A stretch of 16,854 nucleotides of DNA from Bradyrhizobiaceae bacterium (GCA_016793685.1 JAEULX010000234.1:1-16854), one strand, 5' to 3'; numbered from the stretch's first letter, positions 7,801-15,116 are shown. The notes: generated from the sequence alone by a model not told the origin. Translations and numbers: made by a program.

Positions 7801-8791
7801 GCCGCCGTTCTGGTGGCGCGAAGCGGGCCTGTCCGCGCGGCTGCTCGCGCCTTTCGCGCGATTGTATGGCGCGATTGCCGCAGACCGCATGCGCCGCGGC
7901 GGGGTGCGCGCGGCCGTGCCGGTTATCTGCATCGGCAACCTGACGGTCGGCGGCAGCGGGAAAACGCCGACCGCGATCGCGGTCGCGCTTTTGCTGCAAC
8001 GCGCCGGACTGCGCCCGGTGTTTCTGTCGCGCGGCTACGGCGGCGCGCTCGCGGGTCCGGTCCGCGTAAGCCGAACCGCGTCGGCGGCCGAGGTCGGCGA
8101 CGAACCCTTGCTGCTCGCGCGCATCGCTCCGACCATCGTCGCGCGCGACCGGGTCGCGGGCGCGGCGGAAGCCGCAAAAGAGTTGGCCGATGTCATCATC
8201 ATGGACGACGGCCTGCAGAATCCCGCTCTCGCCAAGGACGTGGCGCTCGTCGCGTTGGACGGCCGGCGCGGCATCGGCAACGGCTATGTTCACCCGGCGG
8301 GTCCGTTGCGCGCCCCGCTCGCCGCGCAGCTTGATCGCGCGCATGCGGTCCTGCTCGTGGGCGAAGCGGGCGCCAGCGCGCAGGGGGTGCTGCGCGAAGC
8401 GCAGCGGCGCAGCCTGCCCGTCTTCACCGGCGCCCTCAGGCCGGCGGCGTCCGCAGGCTGGGCGGGCCGGCGCGTGCTCGCTTTTGCCGGCATCGCCGAT
8501 CCGGAAAAATTCTTCGCGACGCTCAGGGACGCGGGCGTCGGCGTCGCCGGGCAGATCGGATTTCCCGATCACCATCGTTACTCCGCGGCCGACGCGGCGC
8601 GACTGATCGCGCGCGCGGAAGGCGATGGATTGCAGCTGCTGACGACGGAGAAGGATATGGCGCGGATGCAGGGCGATCCCGCCGCGGCCGAACTCGCGGC
8701 CCGCGCCACGCCGTTCTCGGTTGCGCTGGCGATCGACGAGGAGGAGCGCTTCCGCGGCTTTCTTCGCGCCCGAACCGGGCTAGCCGTCTGA
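7793..8791 (+). CDS. lpxK: Tetraacyldisaccharide 4'-kinase LpxK
   Basis: LpxK phosphorylates the 4' position of the tetraacyl-disaccharide-1-phosphate to make lipid IVA, using ATP at the inner face of the inner membrane. The 332-aa protein begins with the family's N-terminal pattern (PPFWWRE, LLAPFARLYG). It has the Walker A loop GGSGKTPT (53-60), LSRGYGG (79-85 region), EVGDEPLLLA and the DDGLQNPAL motif (138-146) near the active site. It also shows the late motif FPDHHRYSAADA and LLTTEKDMARM, both typical. It starts inside the end of waaA (8-nt overlap), so the two are translationally linked. Its 3' end overlaps the convergent DUF2093 gene by 12 nt. Confidence 0.96.
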   Translation: MREPPFWWREAGLSARLLAPFARLYGAIAADRMRRGGVRAAVPVICIGNLTVGGSGKTPTAIAVALLLQRAGLRPVFLSRGYGGALAGPVRVSRTASAAEVGDEPLLLARIAPTIVARDRVAGAAEAAKELADVIIMDDGLQNPALAKDVALVALDGRRGIGNGYVHPAGPLRAPLAAQLDRAHAVLLVGEAGASAQGVLREAQRRSLPVFTGALRPAASAGWAGRRVLAFAGIADPEKFFATLRDAGVGVAGQIGFPDHHRYSAADAARLIARAEGDGLQLLTTEKDMARMQGDPAAAELAARATPFSVALAIDEEERFRGFLRARTGLAV

Positions 8792-9025
8792 CTCCGTGTG
8801 CTTGGAGACGCGATCGGGGAACCAGCGCTGCAGGACCGCTTCCGGCGAGGCATACGGCTCCTGCCGGTCGACGCTCCAGTATTTCAGCTCTTCGAGCGGG
8901 ATGGGCACGCCGGTCACGGCGCAGCGAACATAGGCGCCGGCGCGGATGACGCGGAAATCCGAATCAAGATAGCGGACCTCGGCTTCGCCCGCCTGCGGCG
9001 AACGAGGGTCGAAGCGGTTCAGCAC
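8780..9025 (-). CDS. DUF2093 domain protein
   Basis: An 81-aa small conserved protein found widely in Rhizobiales. The diagnostic stretches are RFDPRSPQAGEAEVRYLDSD, FRVIRAGAYVRCAVTG, PIPLEELKYWSVDRQEPY and the ending ALQRWFP-type VLQRWFP. The CxxTGxPI-like turn and single Cys do not form a complete zinc site. The start is GTG at 9025, with GGAGG (9032-9036, minus strand) 6 nt upstream; a frame open further upstream is not needed. Function is unknown. The gene lies tail-to-tail with lpxK, overlapping by 12 nt. Confidence 0.88.
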   Translation of the reverse strand: MLNRFDPRSPQAGEAEVRYLDSDFRVIRAGAYVRCAVTGVPIPLEELKYWSVDRQEPYASPEAVLQRWFPDRVSKHTESDG

Positions 9026-9265
9026 GACCGACCTCCAAAATGCAATCGCGCCGCGCAGCAAGCGTGAACAACCCTTCAGAAAAGCGGACGCTTTAGCCCA
9101 AGATAATATGTCAGCCGGCGAAGCGAAACCCTGCTGTTGCGTTCGCCGCTGCCCGGCCGGAGTTTTGAAACCCTCAAAACAAATCGTGAGCCGGCGTTCC
9201 CTCGCTTCGGGCGGCGGGGCGTGCGTGGTATGATGTAACGCTTTGATCGAGACGTGATCGAACCG

Positions 9266-10132
9266 ATGCGACGCGCAATCGGCGTTTTCTTGGCCGCTGT
9301 TGTGGCGGCCGCCATCCCGCGAACGGCCGCCGCCGCCGGCGCGCCGGAAAATGTCCAATTGGCGCGGCCCGACGGCACGCTCAACGCGATGTTGTACCGG
9401 CCGGATGGGGAAGGCCCCTTCCCTGCGGTCGTGGCGCTGCACGGATGCGCCGGGCTCGGCAAGAACGGCATCGCGGAGCGCTACCGGGACTGGGCCGAGC
9501 GGCTCGCCAATATCGGGTTCGTCGTCTTGTTTCCGGACAGCTTCGGCTCCCGCGGCCTCGGGCCGCAATGCCGCGTCGGCAATCGCGCGGCGCGCGCCAG
9601 CCGCGAGCGGGTCGCCGACGCCAACGCCGCCCGGCGCTGGCTGCAGGACCAGTCTTTCGTGAAGGCGGACCGCGTGTTCGCGCTCGGATGGTCGAACGGC
9701 GCAACCACGGCGCTTTACACGATCCGCGGCGGTCCATCGACCGACCGGAGCCACCCGGATTTTCGCTCGGCGGTCGCGCTTTATCCCGGCTGCAAGAAGC
9801 TTTCCACCTTAGGCTGGAGCGCCCGCGTGCCGACCTTGATCCTGATCGGCGCCAACGACGACTGGACGCCCGCCAAGGCGTGCGAGCAGATGGTCGCGGG
9901 CGCGCGCGGCCGCAGCGCACAAGTCGCGATCACGGTCTATCCCGGCGCCTATCACGGCTTCGATGAGCCCGACATGCCGGTGAGGGTTCTGAGCGGGGTC
10001 GCTTCATCCGCCGACGGGTCGGGACGCGTGCATCGCGGCACGAACCTGGAGGCGCGGGCCGATGCGCTCAAGCGCGTCCCCGAATGGCTCCAGCGTTTCG
10101 CTCAGGACCGACATCAGAACAAGCTGCCCTGA
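9266..10132 (+). CDS. Exported dienelactone-hydrolase-like alpha/beta hydrolase
   Basis: About 288 aa from the ATG at 9266; a GTG at 9254 in the same frame is an alternative. From the ATG the N-terminus is a clear signal peptide (MRRAIGVFLAAVVAAAIPRT, cleavage near AAAAG), so a periplasmic location is likely. Numbering from the GTG, the alpha/beta-hydrolase triad is visible: nucleophile S147 in GWSNG, D202 or D203 in GANDDWTPA and H234 in AYHGFD, with the oxyanion-loop motif LHGCAG (62-67). Classical dienelactone hydrolase uses Cys; Ser here points to an esterase-type member of the family with unknown substrate. Pairs of Cys (HGCAG, PQCRV, PGCKK, KACEQ) could form disulfides. No strong Shine-Dalgarno is seen. 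Its 3' end overlaps xseA by 19 nt. Confidence 0.87.
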   Translation: MRRAIGVFLAAVVAAAIPRTAAAAGAPENVQLARPDGTLNAMLYRPDGEGPFPAVVALHGCAGLGKNGIAERYRDWAERLANIGFVVLFPDSFGSRGLGPQCRVGNRAARASRERVADANAARRWLQDQSFVKADRVFALGWSNGATTALYTIRGGPSTDRSHPDFRSAVALYPGCKKLSTLGWSARVPTLILIGANDDWTPAKACEQMVAGARGRSAQVAITVYPGAYHGFDEPDMPVRVLSGVASSADGSGRVHRGTNLEARADALKRVPEWLQRFAQDRHQNKLP

Positions 10133-11526
10133 TCGGGCCCGCCGGAGCGGTCGCGCTTGGTGCGTTTCGGCACGACCCTGCCGTCCGCGGTCGCCCCCAC
10201 GCGTCCGTCGGCAAACTCGATGTCGAGCCGCAGGCCGGAGGTGACGGCCGCAGCGCTGTGGAGGGGCCGGGCGTCCGGCCCGCGCACCAGCGCGAAGCCG
10301 CGGCGCAGCACGGCCTGGTACGACAGCGCTTCCAGCAACTGCCCGGCGCGGTCGATATTGGCCGCATGGCGATGAAGGAGCACGCGCACCGAGCGCAACG
10401 CCCGCTCCGACAGCGCCGCGATCCGCTCGCCCTCGCGCGTCAGCCTGCGCCCGAGCAGCGTCACGTCGAGCCGGGCGGCGCAGCGGGAAAAGTCGGCGCG
10501 GTGCAGCCGCGCATTGGCGATGAGCGCGCGCGGCAGGCGCGCCGCGATCCCGTCGAGCCGCTGACGCGGCAGCGCCAGCACTTCGTCGGCGGACGGCAGC
10601 GCGCGGACGGCAGCGCGCAATTCGCTGCGGCGATGCTCCTGGCCGCGCCGCCAGCAGGCGAAGGCGCGCCCGCGGAGGCTTTCCACCCGCGCGATCAGCT
10701 CGGCGCGCACCGGCACGGCCATTTCGGCCGCCGCCGTCGGCGTCGGCGCGCGCTTGTCGGCGGCGAAGTCGATCAGCGTCACGTCGGTTTCGTGGCCGAC
10801 GGCGGAGATGAGCGCGATCATGCTCTCCGCCGCCGCGCGCACGACGATCTCTTCGTTGAAGGCCCACAGATCCTCGATCGAGCCGCCCCCGCGCGCGACG
10901 ATCAGCAGGTCGGGGCGCGGCAGCATCCCGCCCGCGGGCAGCGCGTTGAAGCCGCGAATGGCGGCGGCGATCTCCTCGGCGGCGCCGTCGCCCTGCACGC
11001 GCACCGGCCATACCAGCACGCGGCGCGGAAAGCGGTCGGCGAGGCGGTGCAGGATGTCGCGGATCACCGCCCCGGTGGGAGACGTCACCACGCCGATCAC
11101 CGCGGGCAGGCACGGCAGAAGCTGCTTGCGCGCCTCGTCGAACAGGCCCTCCGCCGCGAGCTTTTTCTTGCGCTGCTCGAGCAGCGCCATCAGCGCGCCG
11201 AGCCCGGACGGCTCCAGCACCTCGATCACGAGCTGATAGGTCGAGCGCCCGGGATAGGTGGTGAGCCGCCCGGTGGCGATGACTTCGAGCCCCTCCTCCG
11301 GCTTGACCCGCATGCGCCCATAGGCGGTGCGCCAGATCACCGCGTCGATGCGCGCGCCCTCGTCCTTCAGCGCGAAATAGGCATGGCCGGACGAATGCGG
11401 GCCGCGGAAGCCGGAGATCTCGCCGCGCACGCGCACGTAGGGATACGCGTCCTCGACCGTGCGCTTGAGCGCGCCGGCGAGCTCCGACACGGTCCATTCG
11501 GGAACGTTGAGGCGCGGTTCGTCCAT
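10114..11526 (-). CDS. xseA: Exodeoxyribonuclease VII large subunit XseA
   Basis: XseA with XseB degrades single-stranded DNA in both directions to acid-soluble oligonucleotides; it acts in repair and in clearing msDNA-like single strands. The 470-aa product has an N-terminal OB-fold (residues ~7-105: WTVSELAGALKRTVE, VRGEISGFRGPHSSGHAYF, TGRLTTYPGRSTYQL). The catalytic core follows, with VVTSPTGAVIRDI (146-158), ARGGGSIEDLWAFNEE (211-226) and SAVGHETDVTLIDFAADKRAPTPTAAAE (241-268). The rest is an Arg-rich coiled-coil region. The ATG at 11526 has no recognisable Shine-Dalgarno; TATAGC ends 6 nt before it (see findings). xseB is not in the window. Confidence 0.96.
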   Translation of the reverse strand: MDEPRLNVPEWTVSELAGALKRTVEDAYPYVRVRGEISGFRGPHSSGHAYFALKDEGARIDAVIWRTAYGRMRVKPEEGLEVIATGRLTTYPGRSTYQLVIEVLEPSGLGALMALLEQRKKKLAAEGLFDEARKQLLPCLPAVIGVVTSPTGAVIRDILHRLADRFPRRVLVWPVRVQGDGAAEEIAAAIRGFNALPAGGMLPRPDLLIVARGGGSIEDLWAFNEEIVVRAAAESMIALISAVGHETDVTLIDFAADKRAPTPTAAAEMAVPVRAELIARVESLRGRAFACWRRGQEHRRSELRAAVRALPSADEVLALPRQRLDGIAARLPRALIANARLHRADFSRCAARLDVTLLGRRLTREGERIAALSERALRSVRVLLHRHAANIDRAGQLLEALSYQAVLRRGFALVRGPDARPLHSAAAVTSGLRLDIEFADGRVGATADGRVVPKRTKRDRSGGPDQGSLF

Positions 11527-11532
11527 GGCAAA

Positions 11533-11538
11533 GCTATA
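11533..11538 (-). promoter_or_regulatory. Candidate -10 element directly before xseA
   Basis: On the minus strand TATAGC is followed by six bases and then the xseA ATG. If it acts as a -10 box, transcription would begin at or next to the start codon, giving a leaderless message, which would fit the absence of a Shine-Dalgarno. No good -35 is seen at 16-18 bp. This is inference. Confidence 0.25.
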
Positions 11539-11657
11539 GCAGATTGCGCGGCGGCTTGACCGCGTGTCCGCGCATTCCGTGCGACCATTTCGCTATGTGC
11601 GGGTCCGCTTTCGCGCGTGCGATCGGGCCGACGGCGTCCAACTCGCGCGGAAACCAC

Positions 11658-13253
11658 TCACCAGAAAATGCGCAGACGCCGCATGATCTGATCGAACTCG
11701 AACAGATACGGCTCGGCGACCTGGTTGTTGGCGGCGACGATGACGATGTCGTGGGAGAAGACCGACGCGTTATACCAGTTAAAGCTGCCTTCGAGCACGA
11801 TATGGTCGTCGATCACGCAATACTTCGAGTGAATGGGCGAGTACGGCACCTTGAAGTCGTCCATGCCGTAAGCCAGCGCGACCGAGATGCCCGCCTCCTT
11901 CAGCCGCGTGATGCTCGGCAGCAGCGGGCGCTTGAGCTCCTCGGCCATGGGATGCTCCTTGCCGGGGCTTCCCTGCCGGGCAAGATGGCCGTTGAGAATG
12001 ATCCTGACGTCGACGCCGCGCTTGTGGGCGTGGATGAGCGCGTCGATCACGCTGTCGTGGTGTTCGCCGCGCAGCTCGCCGATCAGGAACAGGACCAGCT
12101 TGATCGAATGCTTGGCGCGGTGGATTTCGGAAATGATGGCGTGATGCGGGCGATAGTTCCGTCCGTTCAGCGCGACGTGCCGCCCGAACGTATAGAGCAG
12201 ATTGAAATGGCTGTACGGGTCGATGCCGTAGCGCTGGATCAGGCCGCCGCGCACGCTCTGGAAGATATTGTCGAACAGCCGGCGGATGCCGCCTGAGCGG
12301 AAGGTCATGCCGGATTCCCAGTTCGCCCACCACCGGTCGAAGGTGATGTTGAACGACCCGGTGATGACATCCTCGCTGCCGAAGATGATGAACTTGTTGT
12401 GCATGTCCGGCGCGACTTCGATGAGCGGGTCCTTGGGCGTGCAGAACACGCCGAGAAGCTCCATCCCGGATTGCTTCAGCCGGACGTAGTTGTCGCTGTT
12501 GGTCAGCGTCATTTTGCGCCAGTCGACGATGCACTGAACTCTGACGCCGTTCCAATGCGCGTGGAGCAGGTGATTGGCGAAATCGGTGTCGTCGATGCAG
12601 TCGACGCAAACCTTGATGGATTGCTGGCGATGCGGGTTTTCGTGCTGCCGGCGGATCGTCGCGTCGATGTGCTGATGAATATAGGGCTTGGGATGATAGG
12701 GGTGATAGGGCTGGCCCTTGGTGAATTTCGGCGTCAGGTGCATCGACTCGAAATGGTGGTTGGACCAGTCGACGTCGCGCTGCAGTTCGCCCGCGTCGAG
12801 CTCGCGCGTGCGATAGTGATTTTGCCCCGAGCCCTCCATCGTGACGTTCCGGTGGTGCGCGTGATCGTCGTGCAGCTCCTGTTGGTCGAAAAACACGTAT
12901 TCGTGCTGCGAGGGAATCGACCGGTTATGGTGATGCGCGATGTAGGAGAAGGTGACCCGCGTCACGTGTCCGAGCTTGGCGGGGAAGGGATGGATGTAGA
13001 AATCCCGAGTCGTGCGCTTGTGCCGGTCCCACTGCACGTCGTGGGCCTCGGTGTCGACGATGAAGCGCTCGCAGACGCCGCACGATCGATAGACGTTCAG
13101 CACGACCTTGATGTTGAGGTCGAATCCCCAGAAGACATTGAACGAGATTTGCCCCCAGCGAACGTAAAACAATTCCTTGAAATCGTTCGTGCGCGGGATG
13201 CTCGTGCCGATCCGTGCGTCGATGGGAAATGCGTATTTTTCAGCGAATGGCAT
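11658..13253 (-). CDS. Phospholipase-D-superfamily protein with N-terminal extension and His-rich segment
   Basis: A 531-aa protein with no signal peptide. Residues ~25-125 look like an unassigned beta-rich domain (FYVRWGQISFNVFWG, VVLNVYRSCGVC, RVTFSYIAHHH). Residues ~107-210 are very rich in His (HHHNR, LHDDHAHHRN, YHPYHPKPYIHQHID). Two PLD repeats follow. The first has H285-N-K287 with GSFNIT (299-304) but Gly where the Asp of HxKxxxxD should be (292). The second is canonical: H475-S-K477, D482, GSFNWYN (489-495). Two HKD halves normally form one active site using the two His, so a phosphodiesterase (nuclease, lipase or transferase) is plausible; the substrate is unknown. The ATG at 13253 has only weak GATAAAGAG upstream. 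It lies 293 bp downstream of the EEP-fold gene on the same strand. Confidence 0.85.
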   Translation of the reverse strand: MPFAEKYAFPIDARIGTSIPRTNDFKELFYVRWGQISFNVFWGFDLNIKVVLNVYRSCGVCERFIVDTEAHDVQWDRHKRTTRDFYIHPFPAKLGHVTRVTFSYIAHHHNRSIPSQHEYVFFDQQELHDDHAHHRNVTMEGSGQNHYRTRELDAGELQRDVDWSNHHFESMHLTPKFTKGQPYHPYHPKPYIHQHIDATIRRQHENPHRQQSIKVCVDCIDDTDFANHLLHAHWNGVRVQCIVDWRKMTLTNSDNYVRLKQSGMELLGVFCTPKDPLIEVAPDMHNKFIIFGSEDVITGSFNITFDRWWANWESGMTFRSGGIRRLFDNIFQSVRGGLIQRYGIDPYSHFNLLYTFGRHVALNGRNYRPHHAIISEIHRAKHSIKLVLFLIGELRGEHHDSVIDALIHAHKRGVDVRIILNGHLARQGSPGKEHPMAEELKRPLLPSITRLKEAGISVALAYGMDDFKVPYSPIHSKYCVIDDHIVLEGSFNWYNASVFSHDIVIVAANNQVAEPYLFEFDQIMRRLRIFW

Positions 13254-13546
13254 ATTCGCGGCTCTTTATCCAAGGTTCGAGGCAAGCATGGAAAGGAAGG
13301 CGTGCTGAGAAACGCATAAACCTTGTCGCTTGCGATGCGCGTTGACGGGGCAATACATCGAAGAAAATCAGCCTGGCTATCGACCGTCCGGGTTACAGAT
13401 CTATGCAATAACCAGACCAAGAACCCAGCCGAGCCGGGCGCGCCCTCGACGGCGTCCAACCGGCGGGCGGCGGGCCGAAACGAGCGCCTGCGCGGGCAGG
13501 AATGTCGCCCCGGGGCGAGGGTTTTGCATGACGGCGGTCATCATCA
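13254..13546. other. Spacer between the EEP-fold and PLD-like genes
   Basis: No convincing gene is seen in 293 bp. Short plus-strand frames here (13323-13617) run into the EEP-fold gene and have Arg/Pro-rich, low-complexity composition. The minus-strand frame (13097-13459) overlaps the PLD start in another frame. The right half is GC-rich and the left half, near the PLD start, is AT-richer, so a PLD promoter may lie at about 13254-13400, but I find no clear -35/-10 pair. Confidence 0.4.
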
Positions 13547-15055
13547 TCAGTGCGGCTCGAACTCGACGCAGTAGCCGGTGTGATCGGAAACGCGGCCATA
13601 CTGGTCGTAGTCGGTGAACAGCTCTCGCGCGGTGACGGCCTGCAGCGAACTGTTCCTTTGCATGAAAATATAATCGATGCGGCCGTCCATGGCCAAGCGG
13701 TGCTCGATGTTCGACGAGTACTGACGATAGATTTCGTCAAACACGTTCCGTGACGTTGCTGCAAGGTATTGATCTTCATATTCGCGTGTGTACACGACGG
13801 ATTGGTAGGCGTCCGACCCGGCCTTGATGTTGAAGTCGCCGCACAGGAAAGTCGCGGCGATGTTGCCGCCGTGCTTGTGGTTGGCCCAGGCGCGCAGCCG
13901 CTCGAACTGCTCCAGGAACCCGCCGCTCGGCCAGCTCAAGTGTGCGGAAAACACATTCACCAGACCAATGTAGGGTACGTTGACCTGGACCATCACGACC
14001 TTGCGGGAGTTGATGTCGTGGACGGTCTGGGCCGACGACACGTAACCGGCGTCGGTGGTCAGGAAACCGTACCGGCTCAGGACGGCGATGCCTTCGCGGT
14101 AGCGGTCGAAGCCGATATGCGACCAGTCGGTGTGCAGATGATAGTATTGGCGCAGCCGGTCGCGAATGATCTTGGCGGCGTTGGCGTTCCAGTCTCCGCT
14201 GCCGTTGCCCCAAGGCTCGCCCACCTCCTGAAGGCAGACGACATCGACGTCGAGGTCGTCGATGGCCCGGGCGATCTGGCTGAACTTCGCATCCTGGTTC
14301 GCCTCTTGGTAGCAGTGCAAGTTCAGCGTGAGGATTTTCAGCCGGCGGCGGTGGGTAACGTAGTTGCGGCCGAAATTGCAGTCCCAGATCGTGCCGCCGG
14401 GCGTCTTGCAGCCGATCGCGTATTGTACGCGAAAGGCGTCGTCGATCTTGAGCTGACCGCTCCAGATCCCGATGAAGTCTCGATTGGGGTTGCGGGCGTT
14501 GCTCTTAACCTGCTTGTCCCAAAACAGCGTGTGGAAAAAGCAGGGCGTTACCCGCGTGGTGCGCCAGTCATCCGTCGTCCAGTGAACAAAGACGTGCTCG
14601 GGCTGAACCGAGTGCCGCACGGCGACCGTGATCGGATAGTAGCGCTGATCGGGAGCGAGCAGCGGATTGAAATCGATATCGAGCAGCGGCACATCATTTT
14701 GCAGCAGCACGCCGGAGTCGGCGCTCGAAAAATAATTGCGCGACCCGTTGTTGTCCCAGACCTCCTGTCCGCGAATGCGACAATGCAGGACGAATTCGAC
14801 GTCGCCGGGCAATGACGCATTGTCGGACGCGACCACGCTCGTGCGCGCGCACCAGATCTCCCGGTTCGCGTCGCAGGCGGTGAGAAACTCGGCCCGCAGC
14901 GTATGCCAGACTTTGTCCTCGCCCGCCCACTGAACCTCCACCGTCTTGTCGTAGGCGATATTCTCCACGACCATCGCGAACGTCAGGTCCTGCTGGATGC
15001 GCTGCCGATGCCGCGTAATGACGTTCGTCGCTTGAAGGAACTGGATGAGTTTCAT
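13547..15055 (-). CDS. Endonuclease/exonuclease/phosphatase-fold protein with CBM21-like carbohydrate-binding modules
   Basis: A 502-aa protein in three parts, without a signal peptide. Residues ~25-109 resemble CBM21, the starch/glycogen-binding module also used by eukaryotic glycogen-targeting phosphatase subunits: VVENIAYDKTVEVQW, then VEFVLHCRIRGQEVWDNNGS ending in RNYF. Residues ~138-232 look like a second module of the same kind (VFVHWTTDDWRTT, RVQYAIGCK, IWDCNFGRNY). Residues ~238-500 are an EEP (DNase I/sphingomyelinase) domain with its metal and catalytic motifs complete: LNLH (244-247), LQEV with E277, AHLSW with H372, GDFN (406-409), GRIDYIF with D461 and SDH (490-492). It should hydrolyse a phosphodiester or phosphomonoester; whether the target is nucleic acid, lipid or a phosphorylated glucan is open. 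The ATG at 15055 has no strong Shine-Dalgarno. Confidence 0.87.
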   Translation of the reverse strand: MKLIQFLQATNVITRHRQRIQQDLTFAMVVENIAYDKTVEVQWAGEDKVWHTLRAEFLTACDANREIWCARTSVVASDNASLPGDVEFVLHCRIRGQEVWDNNGSRNYFSSADSGVLLQNDVPLLDIDFNPLLAPDQRYYPITVAVRHSVQPEHVFVHWTTDDWRTTRVTPCFFHTLFWDKQVKSNARNPNRDFIGIWSGQLKIDDAFRVQYAIGCKTPGGTIWDCNFGRNYVTHRRRLKILTLNLHCYQEANQDAKFSQIARAIDDLDVDVVCLQEVGEPWGNGSGDWNANAAKIIRDRLRQYYHLHTDWSHIGFDRYREGIAVLSRYGFLTTDAGYVSSAQTVHDINSRKVVMVQVNVPYIGLVNVFSAHLSWPSGGFLEQFERLRAWANHKHGGNIAATFLCGDFNIKAGSDAYQSVVYTREYEDQYLAATSRNVFDEIYRQYSSNIEHRLAMDGRIDYIFMQRNSSLQAVTARELFTDYDQYGRVSDHTGYCVEFEPH

Positions 15056-15088
15056 GGATCCGGGAAGTTGAGTTCGTGTTCCGGGCCG

Positions 15089-15116
15089 AAACTACCGAGC
15101 ATCCCGCCAGCGTCAA
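15089..15116 (-). promoter_or_regulatory. Candidate promoter for the EEP-fold/CBM21 gene
   Basis: On the minus strand TTGACG (15111-15116) is followed after 16 bp by TAGTTT (15089-15094). The -35 matches the housekeeping consensus at five of six bases, the -10 poorly (three of six). A transcript from here would have a 5' leader of roughly 25-30 nt. Only motif spacing supports it. Confidence 0.3.

Noticed and set aside
6466..7938. 490-codon minus-strand frame antisense to waaA
   Set aside because: No recognisable domain and Arg-rich composition; waaA motifs on the plus strand are complete.
10084..11559. 491-codon plus-strand frame antisense to xseA
   Set aside because: Low-complexity Arg/His/Gln-rich translation; xseA is complete on the minus strand.
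12399..13319. 306-codon plus-strand frame antisense to the PLD-like gene
   Set aside because: No family features; HKD motifs support the minus strand.
13323..13617. Small plus-strand genes in the spacer between the PLD-like and EEP-fold genes
   Set aside because: Overlapping frames in two registers, Arg/Pro-rich, no ribosome-binding site, and they run into the 3' end of the EEP-fold gene.
13769..14815. 348-codon plus-strand frame antisense to the EEP-fold gene
   Set aside because: Val/Ala/Asp-rich shadow with no motif; the minus-strand frame has all EEP motifs.
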